Source of the DNA: Algoriphagus locisalis | GTDB taxonomy: Bacteria > Bacteroidota > Bacteroidia > Cytophagales > Cyclobacteriaceae | Direction of reading: 5' to 3' | Length of the DNA stretch: 64,000 nt | NCBI RefSeq assembly: GCF_900116615.1 | Contig: NZ_FPBF01000001.1 | Coordinates: forward strand, 62,001-126,000 | Shown: positions 35,681 to 45,558 of the stretch, piece after piece | How positions within the stretch are numbered: the stretch's first letter is position 1 | Layout: the number at the start of each line of letters is the position of its first letter | Notes under the pieces: generated by a model | The model's input: the letters and a program-made list of their open reading frames with translations, nothing else | What the model was told of the DNA's origin: nothing | The model's database searches: none | Position numbers and translations under genes: made by a program

Positions 35681-35722
35681 GCCCAAGTCATTGCAAGTTA
35701 CTTCCAAAACCTTCCCTAATCC

Positions 35723-36805
35723 ATGTCAGACTCTTCAAAAATCAACTTTGACTATCTTAAGAGAACTTTGATTTTTAAGTTTGACGCAGGTACTTCGAGA
35801 GGGGTTTTAAAAACCAAAGAAGTATTTTGGATCAAAGCTTTTTACGCTGATCAACCGGATGTTATAGGTTGGGGAGAAGCTGCACCGCTGGTAAAATTGA
35901 GTTTGGATGACCGGGAGGATTTTGAGGGAATTCTAGGAAAAACCTTGTCAGAAATGTGTCAGGTTGCTTTTGTCGAGGATGAAATAGAGGTTTTAAATCA
36001 ATTAAAGGAACTGATTCCGTTTGAGTTACCAAGTATTCGTTTTGCCTTGGAAGCTGCCATTCTAGATTTGAAGAATGGAGGTCAAAAGAAGGTTCTTGGG
36101 AATGATTTTTTTGAAGGAAATAAAACTATTCCAATCAATGGATTGATCTGGATGGGAGAGAAAGAGTTTATGCTGTCTCAGATAAAAGAGAAACTTTCCA
36201 ATGGCTTTAACTGCATCAAAATGAAAATAGGTGCTATTGATTTTCAGCAGGAATTGGATCTTCTATCCTATATAAGAGATCGTTTCTCAAAAGATCAGAT
36301 CACACTTAGAGTAGATGCGAACGGTGCCTTTTCTCCAGAAGACGCACTCAAAAAGCTTCAACAACTAGCCCAATATGGTCTGCACAGCATAGAACAGCCA
36401 ATTGCAGCTGGGAATTGGCAGGCGATGAAGAAGCTTTGCGAAGCTACTGCACTGCCAATCGCACTGGATGAGGAGCTGATAGGAGTGAGGAATAAGGCTG
36501 AATTGCTGGATAAAATTCAACCTCAGCATATCATTTTAAAACCCACTTTACTAGGCGGGATTTTAGAAACCAAGGAATGGATTAAGTTGGCAGAAGAAAG
36601 AAATATAGGCTGGTGGATGACTTCAGCTTTGGAAAGCAATATTGGTCTGAATGCCGTAGCTCAGCTTGCAGATAGCTTGGCCGCCACTATTCCTCAGGGT
36701 TTGGGGACTGGTAAATTATATGAGAATAATCTACATTCTCCTCTGGAAATCGATCAAGGCCACATTCGCTACAATTCCGAGATTGTTTGGGAGCAACCTT
36801 CCTAG
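35723..36805 (+). CDS. menC: o-Succinylbenzoate synthase (enolase superfamily)
   Basis: A 360-residue enolase-superfamily enzyme. Visible catalytic parts: CIKMKIG with the KxK bases (K166, K168), metal ligands in LRVDANGAF (D198), IEQPI (E224) and IALDEEL (D249), and the second base in ILKPTLLGG (K273). The ending SALESNIGLNAVAQ is typical of MenC, which dehydrates SHCHC to o-succinylbenzoate in menaquinone synthesis. A dipeptide epimerase is the main alternative in this superfamily, but the SALESNIG block favours MenC. No other men genes are in the window. Its end overlaps the convergent lactonase gene by 4 bases. Confidence 0.88.
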   Translation: MSDSSKINFDYLKRTLIFKFDAGTSRGVLKTKEVFWIKAFYADQPDVIGWGEAAPLVKLSLDDREDFEGILGKTLSEMCQVAFVEDEIEVLNQLKELIPFELPSIRFALEAAILDLKNGGQKKVLGNDFFEGNKTIPINGLIWMGEKEFMLSQIKEKLSNGFNCIKMKIGAIDFQQELDLLSYIRDRFSKDQITLRVDANGAFSPEDALKKLQQLAQYGLHSIEQPIAAGNWQAMKKLCEATALPIALDEELIGVRNKAELLDKIQPQHIILKPTLLGGILETKEWIKLAEERNIGWWMTSALESNIGLNAVAQLADSLAATIPQGLGTGKLYENNLHSPLEIDQGHIRYNSEIVWEQPS

Positions 36806-37944
36806 TCACCAAGTCTGAAAAGATAAACAGGACGGTGAACACTCACCTTCCAGTCCGTTTGGGTGAGCTTTCCTGTGTCCAAATCTCGCTCAAAAACCAC
36901 AATATCATCACTTGCCTGGTGAGCTGAAAGTAGGTATTTGCCATCTGCGGTCAGATTGAAATTTCTTGGCATGATGCCTCCGGATGTTGTTTGTTGAATT
37001 AGCCAATACTTGCCATCATCTTTTTTAGCAAAAACGGAAAGGCTACTAGCATCTCCTCTATTTGAGACATAAATATTTTTTCCATCAGGAGAAAGCCGAA
37101 CTTCCGCAGCTCCAATAGCTCCTTTATAATCGTCGGCAATGAGAGAAATGCGTTGTTTAGGAGTGATTTTTCCTTCGTCAAAACTTAAGATTTCTAGGGC
37201 GGCAGTCATCTCTTGCACGAGCATAATTTCTTTTCCATCCTGGGAAAAAACCAAATGCCTTGGTCCATCACCGGGAGTTGTTTTATAGGCATTGTTTAAA
37301 GTCAGTGGTTCAGGAGAATTTGCATCAAAATCATAAACATATACCTCATCAGTTCCCAGGTCGGCCACAAGAAGGTATTTACCATCTGGGCTAAATACCG
37401 TGCTGTGAACGTGTGGAGCGCTTTGCCGGCCTTTATTTACACTGCTTCCTTCGTGCTGAATAGTTTGCAGATGGGTTAAATTTCCTTTTTCGTCAATTTT
37501 ATAAGCACTAAAATTTCCGCCACTATAGTTGGCAGCAGTCAGGAATTTTTCATCTGGAGAAAGTGCCAGATAACAGGGATGATCTCCAAAACTTGGTAAT
37601 TCAGAAATTTTAGTGAGAGAAGGTTTGTCTGAATTTCTGCTCAGGCTTATAATATTTCCTCCCGGAACATTGTCTATTTCCTCTAAAGTAAAGACCTTGT
37701 CTCCAGCTGAATTTGCCAAAACAAAGGAAGGGCTTTTGATGCCTGGAAAGATCGTTCTGATTTCTAATTTTTCTTCCGAAGGAGTAAAATCAAGTTGATT
37801 GATTCCCTGAGTTGAATCTTCAGTGTAAGTGCCTACCAGGAAGGAGTAAGTCATGGATGTTTCTATTATTTCTTCAGTTGATTTTTCCGTAGTACAAGAG
37901 AAAGAGATAGCGAGAAGTCCTGCCAATAAAAGTGATCGTTGCAT
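36802..37944 (-). CDS. Lactonase-type seven-bladed beta-propeller lipoprotein
   Basis: A 380-residue protein of the 6-phosphogluconolactonase-like propeller family (PF10282, from memory). It has repeated blade motifs (FVLANSAGDKVFTLEE, YLALSPDEKFLTAANYSGG, STVFSPDGKYLLVADLGTDE, VRLSPDGKNIYVSNRG, FNLTADGKYLLSAHQ). The N-terminus looks like a lipoprotein signal (LLAGLLAISFSC, Cys17), so it acts outside the cytoplasm rather than in the pentose phosphate pathway. APHVHSTVFSPDG carries the usual His region. Substrate unknown. Overlaps menC tail-to-tail by 4 bases. Confidence 0.85.
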   Translation of the reverse strand: MQRSLLLAGLLAISFSCTTEKSTEEIIETSMTYSFLVGTYTEDSTQGINQLDFTPSEEKLEIRTIFPGIKSPSFVLANSAGDKVFTLEEIDNVPGGNIISLSRNSDKPSLTKISELPSFGDHPCYLALSPDEKFLTAANYSGGNFSAYKIDEKGNLTHLQTIQHEGSSVNKGRQSAPHVHSTVFSPDGKYLLVADLGTDEVYVYDFDANSPEPLTLNNAYKTTPGDGPRHLVFSQDGKEIMLVQEMTAALEILSFDEGKITPKQRISLIADDYKGAIGAAEVRLSPDGKNIYVSNRGDASSLSVFAKKDDGKYWLIQQTTSGGIMPRNFNLTADGKYLLSAHQASDDIVVFERDLDTGKLTQTDWKVSVHRPVYLFRLGD

Positions 37945-38118
37945 AACCGAAAGATATTGAATTATCTGAAATGATGAATTTGTGTTTTTATCGAGAAAAG
38001 ACTTGTTTGATTGCTGAAAAGTAAGAGAATTGGATTATTTTTTAATGAATAGTCAATAGTTATTTCAGTTTTTAGAATTTTTACTAATTTGCTTAACCAT
38101 TAAACCGGAAGAAGAATA

Positions 38119-40653
38119 ATGTATAAAACTTATGATACCCAAGTAGCCAAGCGCTTCACCATTTACAACAGTTTATTTTTAGATCTTCCCTTCAATGACA
38201 TTTACCGTACCGGAACTCTGCTTCCGATTTTAGGGACAGCATGTCAGAATGGTTTCCAAAAAGGATTGACTCCGAAGGAAATTATTGCAGGGTTTTTCGA
38301 TGAATTGATGCCTGATTCTACTCCTGAGCAGCAATCGGATCTGCTTTTCCAGATGATTCAATACGTTGAACGTCAAGTTGTTTTGTTTGACTCGATCGAG
38401 GATGCTGCTTATGAGAAAATCCATGACCTTAAAGGTAAAGGAACAATCAAGGCTTTGGTCGATAGAACTGATAATGACAACAAAAGGGAAGAGCTGATCG
38501 AAAAGTTGAAAACGTTCTCAGTACGTCTTACACTTACTGCTCACCCGACGCAGTTTTATCCTGGCAATGTACTCGCGATCATCACAGATCTAGAAAATGC
38601 TATCCGCACGGATGATATCGGTAAGATCAACTCACTTTTGCAGCAATTAGGGAAAACAGGCTTCACAAAACGTGAAAAACCTACTCCTTACGATGAAGCT
38701 GTCAGCTTGATCTGGTTCCTCGAAAACATTTTCTATGAGAGTATTTCGGATATTATGATTCGACTTCTCGGCTCTTTGAATATTCCGCTTCATGATTGGG
38801 ATAATCCGGGATTGCTCAAGGTCGGATTCTGGCCAGGAGGAGACCGAGATGGTAATCCATTTGTGACGCACGAGATCACCAAGCAAGTAGCGGCTCGCCT
38901 GAAAAAATGGGTTATAAAATGCTATTACAAAGATGTTCGTAAGGTGCGGAGAAGGCTTACTTTCAAGCATGTTGAAGAGATTTTGATCAACATCGAGCGA
39001 GGACTTTATTCTACTCTTTTTGAAAATAATCCAGTATATCAAACAAAAGAGCAGTTGCTTGCAGATTTGCTTTCTGCAAGAGAGGGTCTAATCAAGCATC
39101 ACGAAGGACTTTTCTTGGATGTTTTAGATCAGTTTATTCTCAAAGTAAAAATCTTCGGTTTCCACTTCGCTTGCATGGATATGCGTCAGGATAGCCGGAA
39201 GCACGATACGTTGATTGAAGAGATTTTTGCACTTCAAGGTAAAGAACTTCAAGGTTCGGAAGACGAGCAGATAGCCCAGATCATGAGCCTAACTGAACTG
39301 CCTGAAATCGATTCTTTACAAGATGAATTCAACCAAGAGATTTTGAAGTCTATGGGCGTGATTGAATCTATCCAGCAGGAAAGTGGGGAGGAGATCATGA
39401 ATAGATACATTATTTCCAATTGCCAATCCAGAAAGCACCTTCTTGAAGTATTTAAACTGAATAAGTTGATCTTAGGTAAAGGCAAGGAAAATATGCCTTT
39501 GGATATTGTACCGCTTTTCGAGACGATTGATGATTTGGCGGAAGCGCCGGAAATCATGACCAGTCTTTACAATATGCCTGAGTACAAAAAGCACTTGGAG
39601 TTTAGAGGAAATAAGCAAACGATCATGCTTGGATTCTCGGACGGAACCAAGGATGGTGGATATCTTCAGGCCAACTGGTCAATTCTAAGAGCCAAAGAAG
39701 AGATGACCAGAGTTTCCAGAGAGAATGGAATCGAAGTCGTGTTCTTCGATGGTAGAGGTGGACCACCTGCCCGTGGTGGAGGAAATATGCATAATTTCTA
39801 CGCCTCGCTAGGAGAAAAAGTAGAGAATTCAGAGATCCAGGTTACGATCCAAGGGCAGACGATTTCTGCAAATTACGGTAAGCAAGCGTCTTGTACTTAC
39901 AACTTTGAGCAACTCCTGAGTGCAGGTCTTGAAAACCATCTGTATGGAGGAGCCGACAAGAATCTAAATACTGAGCAGCGAGCTTTGATAGATGAGCTAG
40001 CCGGAGAGGCTTATGAGTCCTATAAGAAATTCAAGAGTCATCCGAAATTTGTTCCATATCTGGAGCATGTGACTCCCTTGAAATATTTTGGAATGACCAA
40101 TATTGGCTCCAGACCTTTGAAGAGAGGGAAAGGTGAAGGCTTGAAGTTTGAAGATCTTCGTGCTATTCCATTCGTCGGTTCCTGGGCTCAGATGAAGCAG
40201 AATATTCCAGGTTTTTATGGAGTCGGAGCGGCGGTTGAGGTGTTGGAAAAGAAAGGGAAATTGGGTGAGTTGAAAGAATTGTATAACAACAGTCTTTTCT
40301 TCAGAGCACTTCTTGGGAATTCTATGCAGTCGCTTACGAAATGTTTTTACCCAGCTACAGCATATTTGAAGCAGGATAAGAATTATGGAGAGTTCTGGGA
40401 GATCATGTATGATGAGTATCTCAGATCTATTGAAAAACTGAAAGAAGTTTCTTCAATGGAGGAATTGATGGGTGATAATAAAGTGATCAAGAAGTCAATC
40501 GAGATTCGTGAGCGTATCGTGTTGCCATTGATTACGGTACAGCAATATGCGATTCAGCAAATCCTTGAAACCGGTAATACCACTGAGGTACTTCAAAAAT
40601 TGATTTTAAGAAGTATGTTTGGAATAATCAATGCGGCTAGAAACGCTGCATAA
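38119..40653 (+). CDS. ppc: Phosphoenolpyruvate carboxylase
   Basis: An 844-residue PEP carboxylase, which makes oxaloacetate from PEP and bicarbonate to refill the TCA cycle. Signature blocks are LTAHPTQFYPGNV (catalytic His142), GGDRDGNPFVTHE (~239-251), FHFACMDMRQDSRKH, and the mobile loop FFDGRGGPPARGGG (~541-554). The C-terminus (SMFGIINAARNAA) replaces the QNTG end of the classical enzymes, as in a Bacteroidota subtype. Purine-rich GGAAGAAGAA precedes the ATG. A terminator follows. Confidence 0.95.
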   Translation: MYKTYDTQVAKRFTIYNSLFLDLPFNDIYRTGTLLPILGTACQNGFQKGLTPKEIIAGFFDELMPDSTPEQQSDLLFQMIQYVERQVVLFDSIEDAAYEKIHDLKGKGTIKALVDRTDNDNKREELIEKLKTFSVRLTLTAHPTQFYPGNVLAIITDLENAIRTDDIGKINSLLQQLGKTGFTKREKPTPYDEAVSLIWFLENIFYESISDIMIRLLGSLNIPLHDWDNPGLLKVGFWPGGDRDGNPFVTHEITKQVAARLKKWVIKCYYKDVRKVRRRLTFKHVEEILINIERGLYSTLFENNPVYQTKEQLLADLLSAREGLIKHHEGLFLDVLDQFILKVKIFGFHFACMDMRQDSRKHDTLIEEIFALQGKELQGSEDEQIAQIMSLTELPEIDSLQDEFNQEILKSMGVIESIQQESGEEIMNRYIISNCQSRKHLLEVFKLNKLILGKGKENMPLDIVPLFETIDDLAEAPEIMTSLYNMPEYKKHLEFRGNKQTIMLGFSDGTKDGGYLQANWSILRAKEEMTRVSRENGIEVVFFDGRGGPPARGGGNMHNFYASLGEKVENSEIQVTIQGQTISANYGKQASCTYNFEQLLSAGLENHLYGGADKNLNTEQRALIDELAGEAYESYKKFKSHPKFVPYLEHVTPLKYFGMTNIGSRPLKRGKGEGLKFEDLRAIPFVGSWAQMKQNIPGFYGVGAAVEVLEKKGKLGELKELYNNSLFFRALLGNSMQSLTKCFYPATAYLKQDKNYGEFWEIMYDEYLRSIEKLKEVSSMEELMGDNKVIKKSIEIRERIVLPLITVQQYAIQQILETGNTTEVLQKLILRSMFGIINAARNAA

Positions 40654-40673
40654 GTTCCTAAAGTATAAATGTT

Positions 40674-40710
40674 AAAGCCCTGTTGAGTTTGAGTTCAACC
40701 GGGCTTTTTT
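40674..40710 (+). terminator. Terminator of ppc
   Basis: AAAGCCC then GTTGA (40674-40686) pairs with TCAAC then GGGCTTT (40695-40707) with one internal mismatch, running into TTTTTT. Confidence 0.88.
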
Positions 40711-40717
40711 AATTTTA

Positions 40718-40752
40718 GGCACAGAGTTCACGGAGGTTTTCGCAAAAGGCAA
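40718..40752. repeat. Degenerate ACGGAGG/CGCAAAG intergenic repeat, copy 1
   Basis: The stretch contains CACAGAGTTCACGGAGG followed by TTTTCGCAAAAGG. Similar GC-rich words occur at 40914-40940, 43662-43697, 43783-43816 and 46168-46196, always between genes. See the matching finding. Confidence 0.5.
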
Positions 40753-40842
40753 GATTTATTTTTCATAACCTTTGAGATTTTCAAAATCTCGAAGTTTTGT
40801 TTTATGTGATTAGTTGTGGTCGTTCTTCCAGGAAGATCAAAT

Positions 40843-40877
40843 AAAAAAAACCGAAGACTTTATCAGCCTCCGGTTTT
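40843..40877 (-). terminator. Terminator of valS
   Basis: AAAACCGAAG (40847-40856) pairs with CTCCGGTTTT (40868-40877) with one mismatch. On the minus strand the stem runs into T8. It lies 75 bases past the valS stop. Confidence 0.78.
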
Positions 40878-40913
40878 GCAATTATTTTTGAATTATTCAA
40901 TTCCTTAGGATTT

Positions 40914-40940
40914 CCTTTGCGCCGTAGCACCTTTGCGGGA
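40914..40940. repeat. Degenerate intergenic repeat, copy 2 (inverted)
   Basis: CCTTTGCGCC and CCTTTGCGGG flank GTAGCA just after the valS stop. The words are the reverse of the GCAAAGG type seen in the other copies. Confidence 0.35.
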
Positions 40941-40951
40941 GAATTATCATC

Positions 40952-43585
40952 TTATCCCAGCTTAGCCAAACTCTCTTCCAAAGCCTTAATCTTGGCTTCA
41001 GCATCTGCTTGTTTCTTGCGCTCCATTTCGATCACTTGTGCAGGTGCTCCAGCTACAAATCGCTCGTTACTGAGCTTTTTCATCACGGAATTCAGAAAGC
41101 CCTTGGTATAATCAATCTCCTTCTGAATGTTCTCCTTTTCCTCTTCTACATTGATAGAATCGCCCATTGGGATAAAGCACTCATCAGACTTCACTACGAA
41201 GCTGATTGCATTCTCCACCTTCTCACCGAAGTTTAGCGATGATAAATTCGCTAGCTTATTCAAAACCGCTGAGAATCTTCCGTACAATGCTTCATTTTTA
41301 GCATTGATGGTCAAATCCAACGATTCTTTTGGAGACATACCCTTCGAAGCACGTAGGTTTCTCACTTGAGAAACTACCTCGAAAACCTGATTTGCTTCCT
41401 CGATGATCTTGCTGTCAAATCCTTTTTCTTGAGGCCAAGAAGCTAATATCAATGATTCTTCTACTGATCTTTCCTTGATTTGGTGCCAAAGCTCTTCGGA
41501 GATAAATGGCATAAATGGATGAAGGATTTTCAGAATATCTTCAAACAATTCAATCGTCTTGTCGTAAGTCGCTTGGTCAATTGGATGCTGGTATTCAGGT
41601 TTGATCATCTCTAGGTACCACGAGCAGAAATCTCCCCAAACCAATTTGTAGGTAGTCATCAAGGCATCGGAAATCCTGAATTTCTCATAGTGCTCGTTTA
41701 TTTCTACCAAAGCCTGATTGAATCTGTTTTCAAACCATTCAATACTGGAAGCATTTGCAGAACCATCCAAATTTGGATCTATTTCCCAGCCTTTTACCAG
41801 TCGGAACGCATTCCAGATCTTGTTGGCAAAGTTTCTTCCTTGCTCGACCAACTTGTCATCGTAAGGCAAATCATTTCCGGCAGGAGAGGAGAAGAGCATT
41901 CCTGTACGTACTCCATCAGCACCGTTTTGTGCGATCAGGTCCAAAGGATCAGGTGAGTTGCCCAAAGACTTGGACATCTTTCTGCCTAGTTTATCACGAA
42001 CAATACCAGTGAGGTACACATTTTTGAAAGGTTTCTCGCCCATGTATTCGTAGCCAGCAATGACCATACGCGCCACCCAGAAGAATAGAATCTCCGGTGC
42101 AGTTACCAAGTCATTAGTTGGGTAGTAATATTTTAATTCCTCATTCGGCTTGCCCGTAGTGAATACTTCCGGATCAAACACAGAGATAGGCCAAAGCCAA
42201 GAGCTAAACCAAGTATCCAAAACATCTTCGTCTTGCTGTAAATCAGCCAAAGTAAACGTACCGTCAAATTGCTCATTGGCAAGTTGCAAGGCTTCCTCGG
42301 CAGTTTTAGCAACTACAAATTCTCCGTTTGGAAGGTGATAAGCGGGAATTCTATGTCCCCACCACAGTTGACGGGAGATACACCAGTCGCGTACATTGTC
42401 CATCCAAGCACGATACATGTTCTTGAATTTCGGTGGATACAATTGGATGATATCTTCCAATACAGCCTTTTGGGCTGGTTTGGTGATCTCATCCATTTTC
42501 AGGAACCACTGCAAAGAAAGCTTTGGCTCGATGACCGCATCAGTTCTTTCGGAGTGACCTACGTTAGATTTGTAGTCTTCTATTTTCTCCAACTGATCGA
42601 TTTCCTTCAGTTTCTTGCCGATCATTTTTCTGGCAACAAAACGATCTTCGCCAACCAGAATCTGGGCTTTTTCATTCAGCGTTCCGTCATCATTCAGGAT
42701 GTCGATTACTTCCAGTTTATGCTTCAGTCCAAGTTCGTAATCATTGATGTCGTGAGCGGGAGTTACTTTCAGGCAACCTGTACCAAACTCCATGTCCACG
42801 TACTCATCCTCGATGATTGGGATGGCTTTATTGATCAGCGGAACGATGGCTTTCTTGCCTTTCAGATGCGTAAATCTAGGATCATTTGGATTGACGCAGA
42901 TTGCCACATCCGCCATTATCGTCTCAGGACGCGTGGTAGCGATAGTAAGGAATTCATTTTCCGTCCCTTCGATCTGATATTTGATGTAATAAAGCTTAGA
43001 CGCAATTTCTTTGGTGATTACCTCGTCATCGGATAGGGCTGTTTTGCCTTTGGGATCCCAGTTGACCATTCGGATACCACGATAGATTTTCCCTTTTTGG
43101 TGCAAATCCACGAAAACAGAAATTACCGCATCGCTCAAGCCTGCATCCATGGTAAAGGCCGTGCGGTCCCAATCACAGGAAGCACCCAACTTCTTCAGTT
43201 GGTCTAGTATAATCCCGCCGTATTTTTCTTTCCATTCCCAGGCATGCTCCAGGAATTTCTCACGGGTAAGGGACTTTTTATCGATTCCCTGTTCCTTCAG
43301 CAAGTTTACTACTTTGGTCTCGGTAGCGATCGAAGCATGATCAGTTCCCGGAACCCAAAGTGCATTTTTGCCCTGCATTCTAGCCCGACGGATCAATACA
43401 TCCTGAATGGTATTGTTCAGCATATGCCCCATGTGTAAGACGCCTGTAACGTTTGGTGGAGGCATGGTAATCACATAAGGTTCCTTGTTAGGATCTACTT
43501 TCGATGAAAAAAGCTTGTGCTCCATCCAGTAGGCATACCACTTGGCTTCGGTAGCTGCTGGATCGTATTTGCTGGCAATAGACAT
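40952..43585 (-). CDS. valS: Valyl-tRNA synthetase
   Basis: An 877-residue class Ia synthetase that charges tRNA-Val. The HIGH motif is HMGH (residues 51-54, in PPPNVTGVLHMGHM) and the KMSKS motif is at ~536-540 (GRKMSKSLGNSPDP). The editing domain lies between (TTRPETIMADVAICVNP, GTGCLKVTPAHDINDYE). The C-terminal ~70 residues form the ValRS coiled-coil arm, rich in K, E and A. The ATG at 43585 (MSIASKYDP) is chosen because a TATTTTTG promoter element sits 23 bases upstream, which rules out the longer frame. Single-gene unit with its own terminator. Confidence 0.97.
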   Translation of the reverse strand: MSIASKYDPAATEAKWYAYWMEHKLFSSKVDPNKEPYVITMPPPNVTGVLHMGHMLNNTIQDVLIRRARMQGKNALWVPGTDHASIATETKVVNLLKEQGIDKKSLTREKFLEHAWEWKEKYGGIILDQLKKLGASCDWDRTAFTMDAGLSDAVISVFVDLHQKGKIYRGIRMVNWDPKGKTALSDDEVITKEIASKLYYIKYQIEGTENEFLTIATTRPETIMADVAICVNPNDPRFTHLKGKKAIVPLINKAIPIIEDEYVDMEFGTGCLKVTPAHDINDYELGLKHKLEVIDILNDDGTLNEKAQILVGEDRFVARKMIGKKLKEIDQLEKIEDYKSNVGHSERTDAVIEPKLSLQWFLKMDEITKPAQKAVLEDIIQLYPPKFKNMYRAWMDNVRDWCISRQLWWGHRIPAYHLPNGEFVVAKTAEEALQLANEQFDGTFTLADLQQDEDVLDTWFSSWLWPISVFDPEVFTTGKPNEELKYYYPTNDLVTAPEILFFWVARMVIAGYEYMGEKPFKNVYLTGIVRDKLGRKMSKSLGNSPDPLDLIAQNGADGVRTGMLFSSPAGNDLPYDDKLVEQGRNFANKIWNAFRLVKGWEIDPNLDGSANASSIEWFENRFNQALVEINEHYEKFRISDALMTTYKLVWGDFCSWYLEMIKPEYQHPIDQATYDKTIELFEDILKILHPFMPFISEELWHQIKERSVEESLILASWPQEKGFDSKIIEEANQVFEVVSQVRNLRASKGMSPKESLDLTINAKNEALYGRFSAVLNKLANLSSLNFGEKVENAISFVVKSDECFIPMGDSINVEEEKENIQKEIDYTKGFLNSVMKKLSNERFVAGAPAQVIEMERKKQADAEAKIKALEESLAKLG

Positions 43586-43608
43586 AATCGGATTTGTATT
43601 TAGAGGGG

Positions 43609-43616
43609 CAAAAATA
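43609..43616 (-). promoter_or_regulatory. -7 promoter element (TATTTTTG) of valS
   Basis: On the minus strand TATTTTTG fits TAnnTTTG and ends 23 bases before the valS ATG, deciding the start. Confidence 0.5.
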
Positions 43617-43661
43617 GGGAAAAAGCCAATTTCGGAGGCATGATTGTGGAATCCTTTTTTA

Positions 43662-43697
43662 ACCATGGAGGTCACGGAGGTTTCGCGGAGAGCGCTA
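43662..43697. repeat. Degenerate intergenic repeat, copy 3
   Basis: ACCATGGAGGTCACGGAGG followed by TTTCGCGGAGAG. It lies upstream of valS together with copy 4; the 295-base gap to 43880 has no gene. Confidence 0.5.
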
Positions 43698-43782
43698 TTC
43701 ATATTTTTTTACCAATAAACGTATTATTCTTTTGCCCTGGTCTTTGTTGTCTTGCTTCTCCAGAAGCAGGTCATTAGTATTT

Positions 43783-43816
43783 TACCGCAAAGACCGCGGA
43801 GGATTGCGCAGAGTAC
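43783..43816. repeat. Degenerate intergenic repeat, copy 4
   Basis: ACCGCAAAGACCGCGGAGG followed by ATTGCGCAGAG. A CTGCTTCTCCAGAA word occurs on both sides of it (near 43753 and 43835). Confidence 0.5.
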
Positions 43817-43880
43817 ACATTTTTAGAGTTGCCCTGCTTCTCCAGAATCTGGGATTCCTTAAGTATTGAGAGTTCTTGAT

Positions 43881-45026
43881 TTATAAATTTTGAAAATTAC
43901 TGATTTGAATACCTTCTCGTTCTTGGTTTAGACTTCCTGCGTAAATGAGTTTCGCAGCACTTTCAGGTGCTATTTTTCGGAAGTATTTCAAGCCTTTGAG
44001 AAAATCTGAATGATAGGTTTCTGAAGATTTGATTTCTATAGCCGTCAATTTCCCGCTATTTTCTTGCAAAAGATCCACTTCGTTTTGATTGCTGTCCCGC
44101 CAGTAGTACATGGCTGGAATATGTCCAGAATTGAGTTCTTTTTTCATGAGTTCTAAAATCACTAGGTTTTCAAATAAGGAACCCCGTGCAAAATGTACAT
44201 TCAAATCTTCTGCACGCTTGATCCCCAATAGGCTGCACAGTACACCGGTGTCATAAAAATACACTTTCGGTGATTTCAAAATCCGCTTGTTGAAATTGCG
44301 ATAATAGGAAGGAAGTCTAAATGCTATAAAGGATGTTTCCAATACGGAAAGCCAAGCATTTACGGTTTTCTGATCGATTCCCAGTTCATTTGAGAAATTG
44401 CTTTGATTGAAGATCTGGCCAACTCTTCCCGCTAGCAATTGGAGAAACTTTTGAAAATTACCCAAATCCATCACATTTAGGATCTGCCTCACGTCACGCT
44501 CGATGTAAGTTTGGATGTAATTGGGATAGTAGTCGTTTGGAGAGATGTCAAACTGATATTTTCTAGGATATCCACCATTTACAGTCAGTGCTTCCCATGA
44601 TTGCAGTTGGATATGAGGGGGTAATTCTGCCTTTGAAAATGGAAGTAAGTTCAACATAGCCACCCGTCCAGCTAGGGATTGGGTGATTTGATTAGAAAGG
44701 AGGAAATTTTGAGACCCGGTAAGTATATATTCTCCCGGTATATTTCTTTCGTCAGTCAATACCTGTAAATAGGAGAATAACTCTGGTACCCACTGAACTT
44801 CATCCAAAATAACTCCATTTTGATAAGATCTGAGAAAAGCCAGAGGATCAGATTTAGCGAAATTCCTCGCTTCCGGCAATTCCAGATTTACATAAGTAAA
44901 ATCTGGTCTCAATCTTTTGGCGAAAGTGGTTTTTCCGGATTGACGGGGGCCAGTAATAGCTAATAAGGGGAATTTACTTAATAGTGATAGAGCCTTGTCT
45001 TTTATATGTCGATCAAAATAATCCAT
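43881..45026 (-). CDS. AAA-type ATPase with DUF4143 domain
   Basis: A 381-residue protein of the AAA_14/DUF4143 family. The N-terminal P-loop ATPase has Walker A GPRQSGKT (26-33), Walker B GVILDEVQ (71-78) and the sensor TGSQNFLLS. The C-terminal half (YIERDVRQILNVMDLGNFQKFL, YFYDTGVLCSLLGI, RGSLFENLVILELMKK, YYWRDSNQNEVDLL) is DUF4143, which contains a PD-(D/E)xK nuclease-like fold. Family members are widespread and poorly understood; some have been linked to defence or mobile-element biology. Stands alone. Confidence 0.93.
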   Translation of the reverse strand: MDYFDRHIKDKALSLLSKFPLLAITGPRQSGKTTFAKRLRPDFTYVNLELPEARNFAKSDPLAFLRSYQNGVILDEVQWVPELFSYLQVLTDERNIPGEYILTGSQNFLLSNQITQSLAGRVAMLNLLPFSKAELPPHIQLQSWEALTVNGGYPRKYQFDISPNDYYPNYIQTYIERDVRQILNVMDLGNFQKFLQLLAGRVGQIFNQSNFSNELGIDQKTVNAWLSVLETSFIAFRLPSYYRNFNKRILKSPKVYFYDTGVLCSLLGIKRAEDLNVHFARGSLFENLVILELMKKELNSGHIPAMYYWRDSNQNEVDLLQENSGKLTAIEIKSSETYHSDFLKGLKYFRKIAPESAAKLIYAGSLNQEREGIQISNFQNL

Positions 45027-45138
45027 TTTATGTAATTTTGGAATTAGATTCCTAATTTACATAAAATAGTGATTAATCAAAACAATTATCTGAAAATGAG
45101 TTAGTTGGATTTGAGTTTTCTTATGTTAATCCCTGATT

Positions 45139-45495
45139 TCATCTCTTTTTTCCTATTTTTTCCAGATGCGTATGGTGAAAACTATCGTTAAATTTCAAAC
45201 CATAGCCCATCATTCTATCCAAAGAAATGTGCGCAAATAAGATAAGCCCAGCTAGGATCCAATACTCATTTTCAAATACCAATCCATAGCATGCGATACC
45301 GGCAGCCACTAACCGGTTATGGAATAGATTATAAATGAAAGCTCCAATTTTCGGATTAAATAAATACCCGATCATTCCTACGTCTGGAACCAACAAGAGT
45401 GCTGGAAACCACCACCAGGCAAAGTCTAAAGTGCTGAAAAGATAAATGCTGAGTAGGAATAGTGCAGCTTCTTCCAATTTTAATAAGTTCCTCAT
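45139..45495 (-). CDS. DUF4260 family membrane protein
   Basis: A 118-residue membrane protein with about four hydrophobic helices (AALFLLSIYLFS, WWWFPALLLVPDVGMIGYLF, LVAAGIACYGLVF, WILAGLILFAHISLDRMMGYGL). The end HISLDRMMGYGLKFNDSFHHTHLEKIG is diagnostic of DUF4260. Function unknown. The ATG at 45495 is preferred because it starts right before the conserved part. It lies 63 bases after the Crp/Fnr gene on the same strand, so the two are probably one transcript, as often seen for this pair. Confidence 0.88.
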   Translation of the reverse strand: MRNLLKLEEAALFLLSIYLFSTLDFAWWWFPALLLVPDVGMIGYLFNPKIGAFIYNLFHNRLVAAGIACYGLVFENEYWILAGLILFAHISLDRMMGYGLKFNDSFHHTHLEKIGKKR

Positions 45496-45558
45496 TGTTA
45501 ATTGTTTTAGTGTTGAGGCAAAATTGGCAAGTAGCAAGGAGGGCGCTCTTGATAAAAA

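Noticed and set aside
42269-43036. 255-codon open frame on the plus strand
   Set aside because: Fully antisense to valS, which has complete class I synthetase motifs; composition reads as a shadow of that gene.
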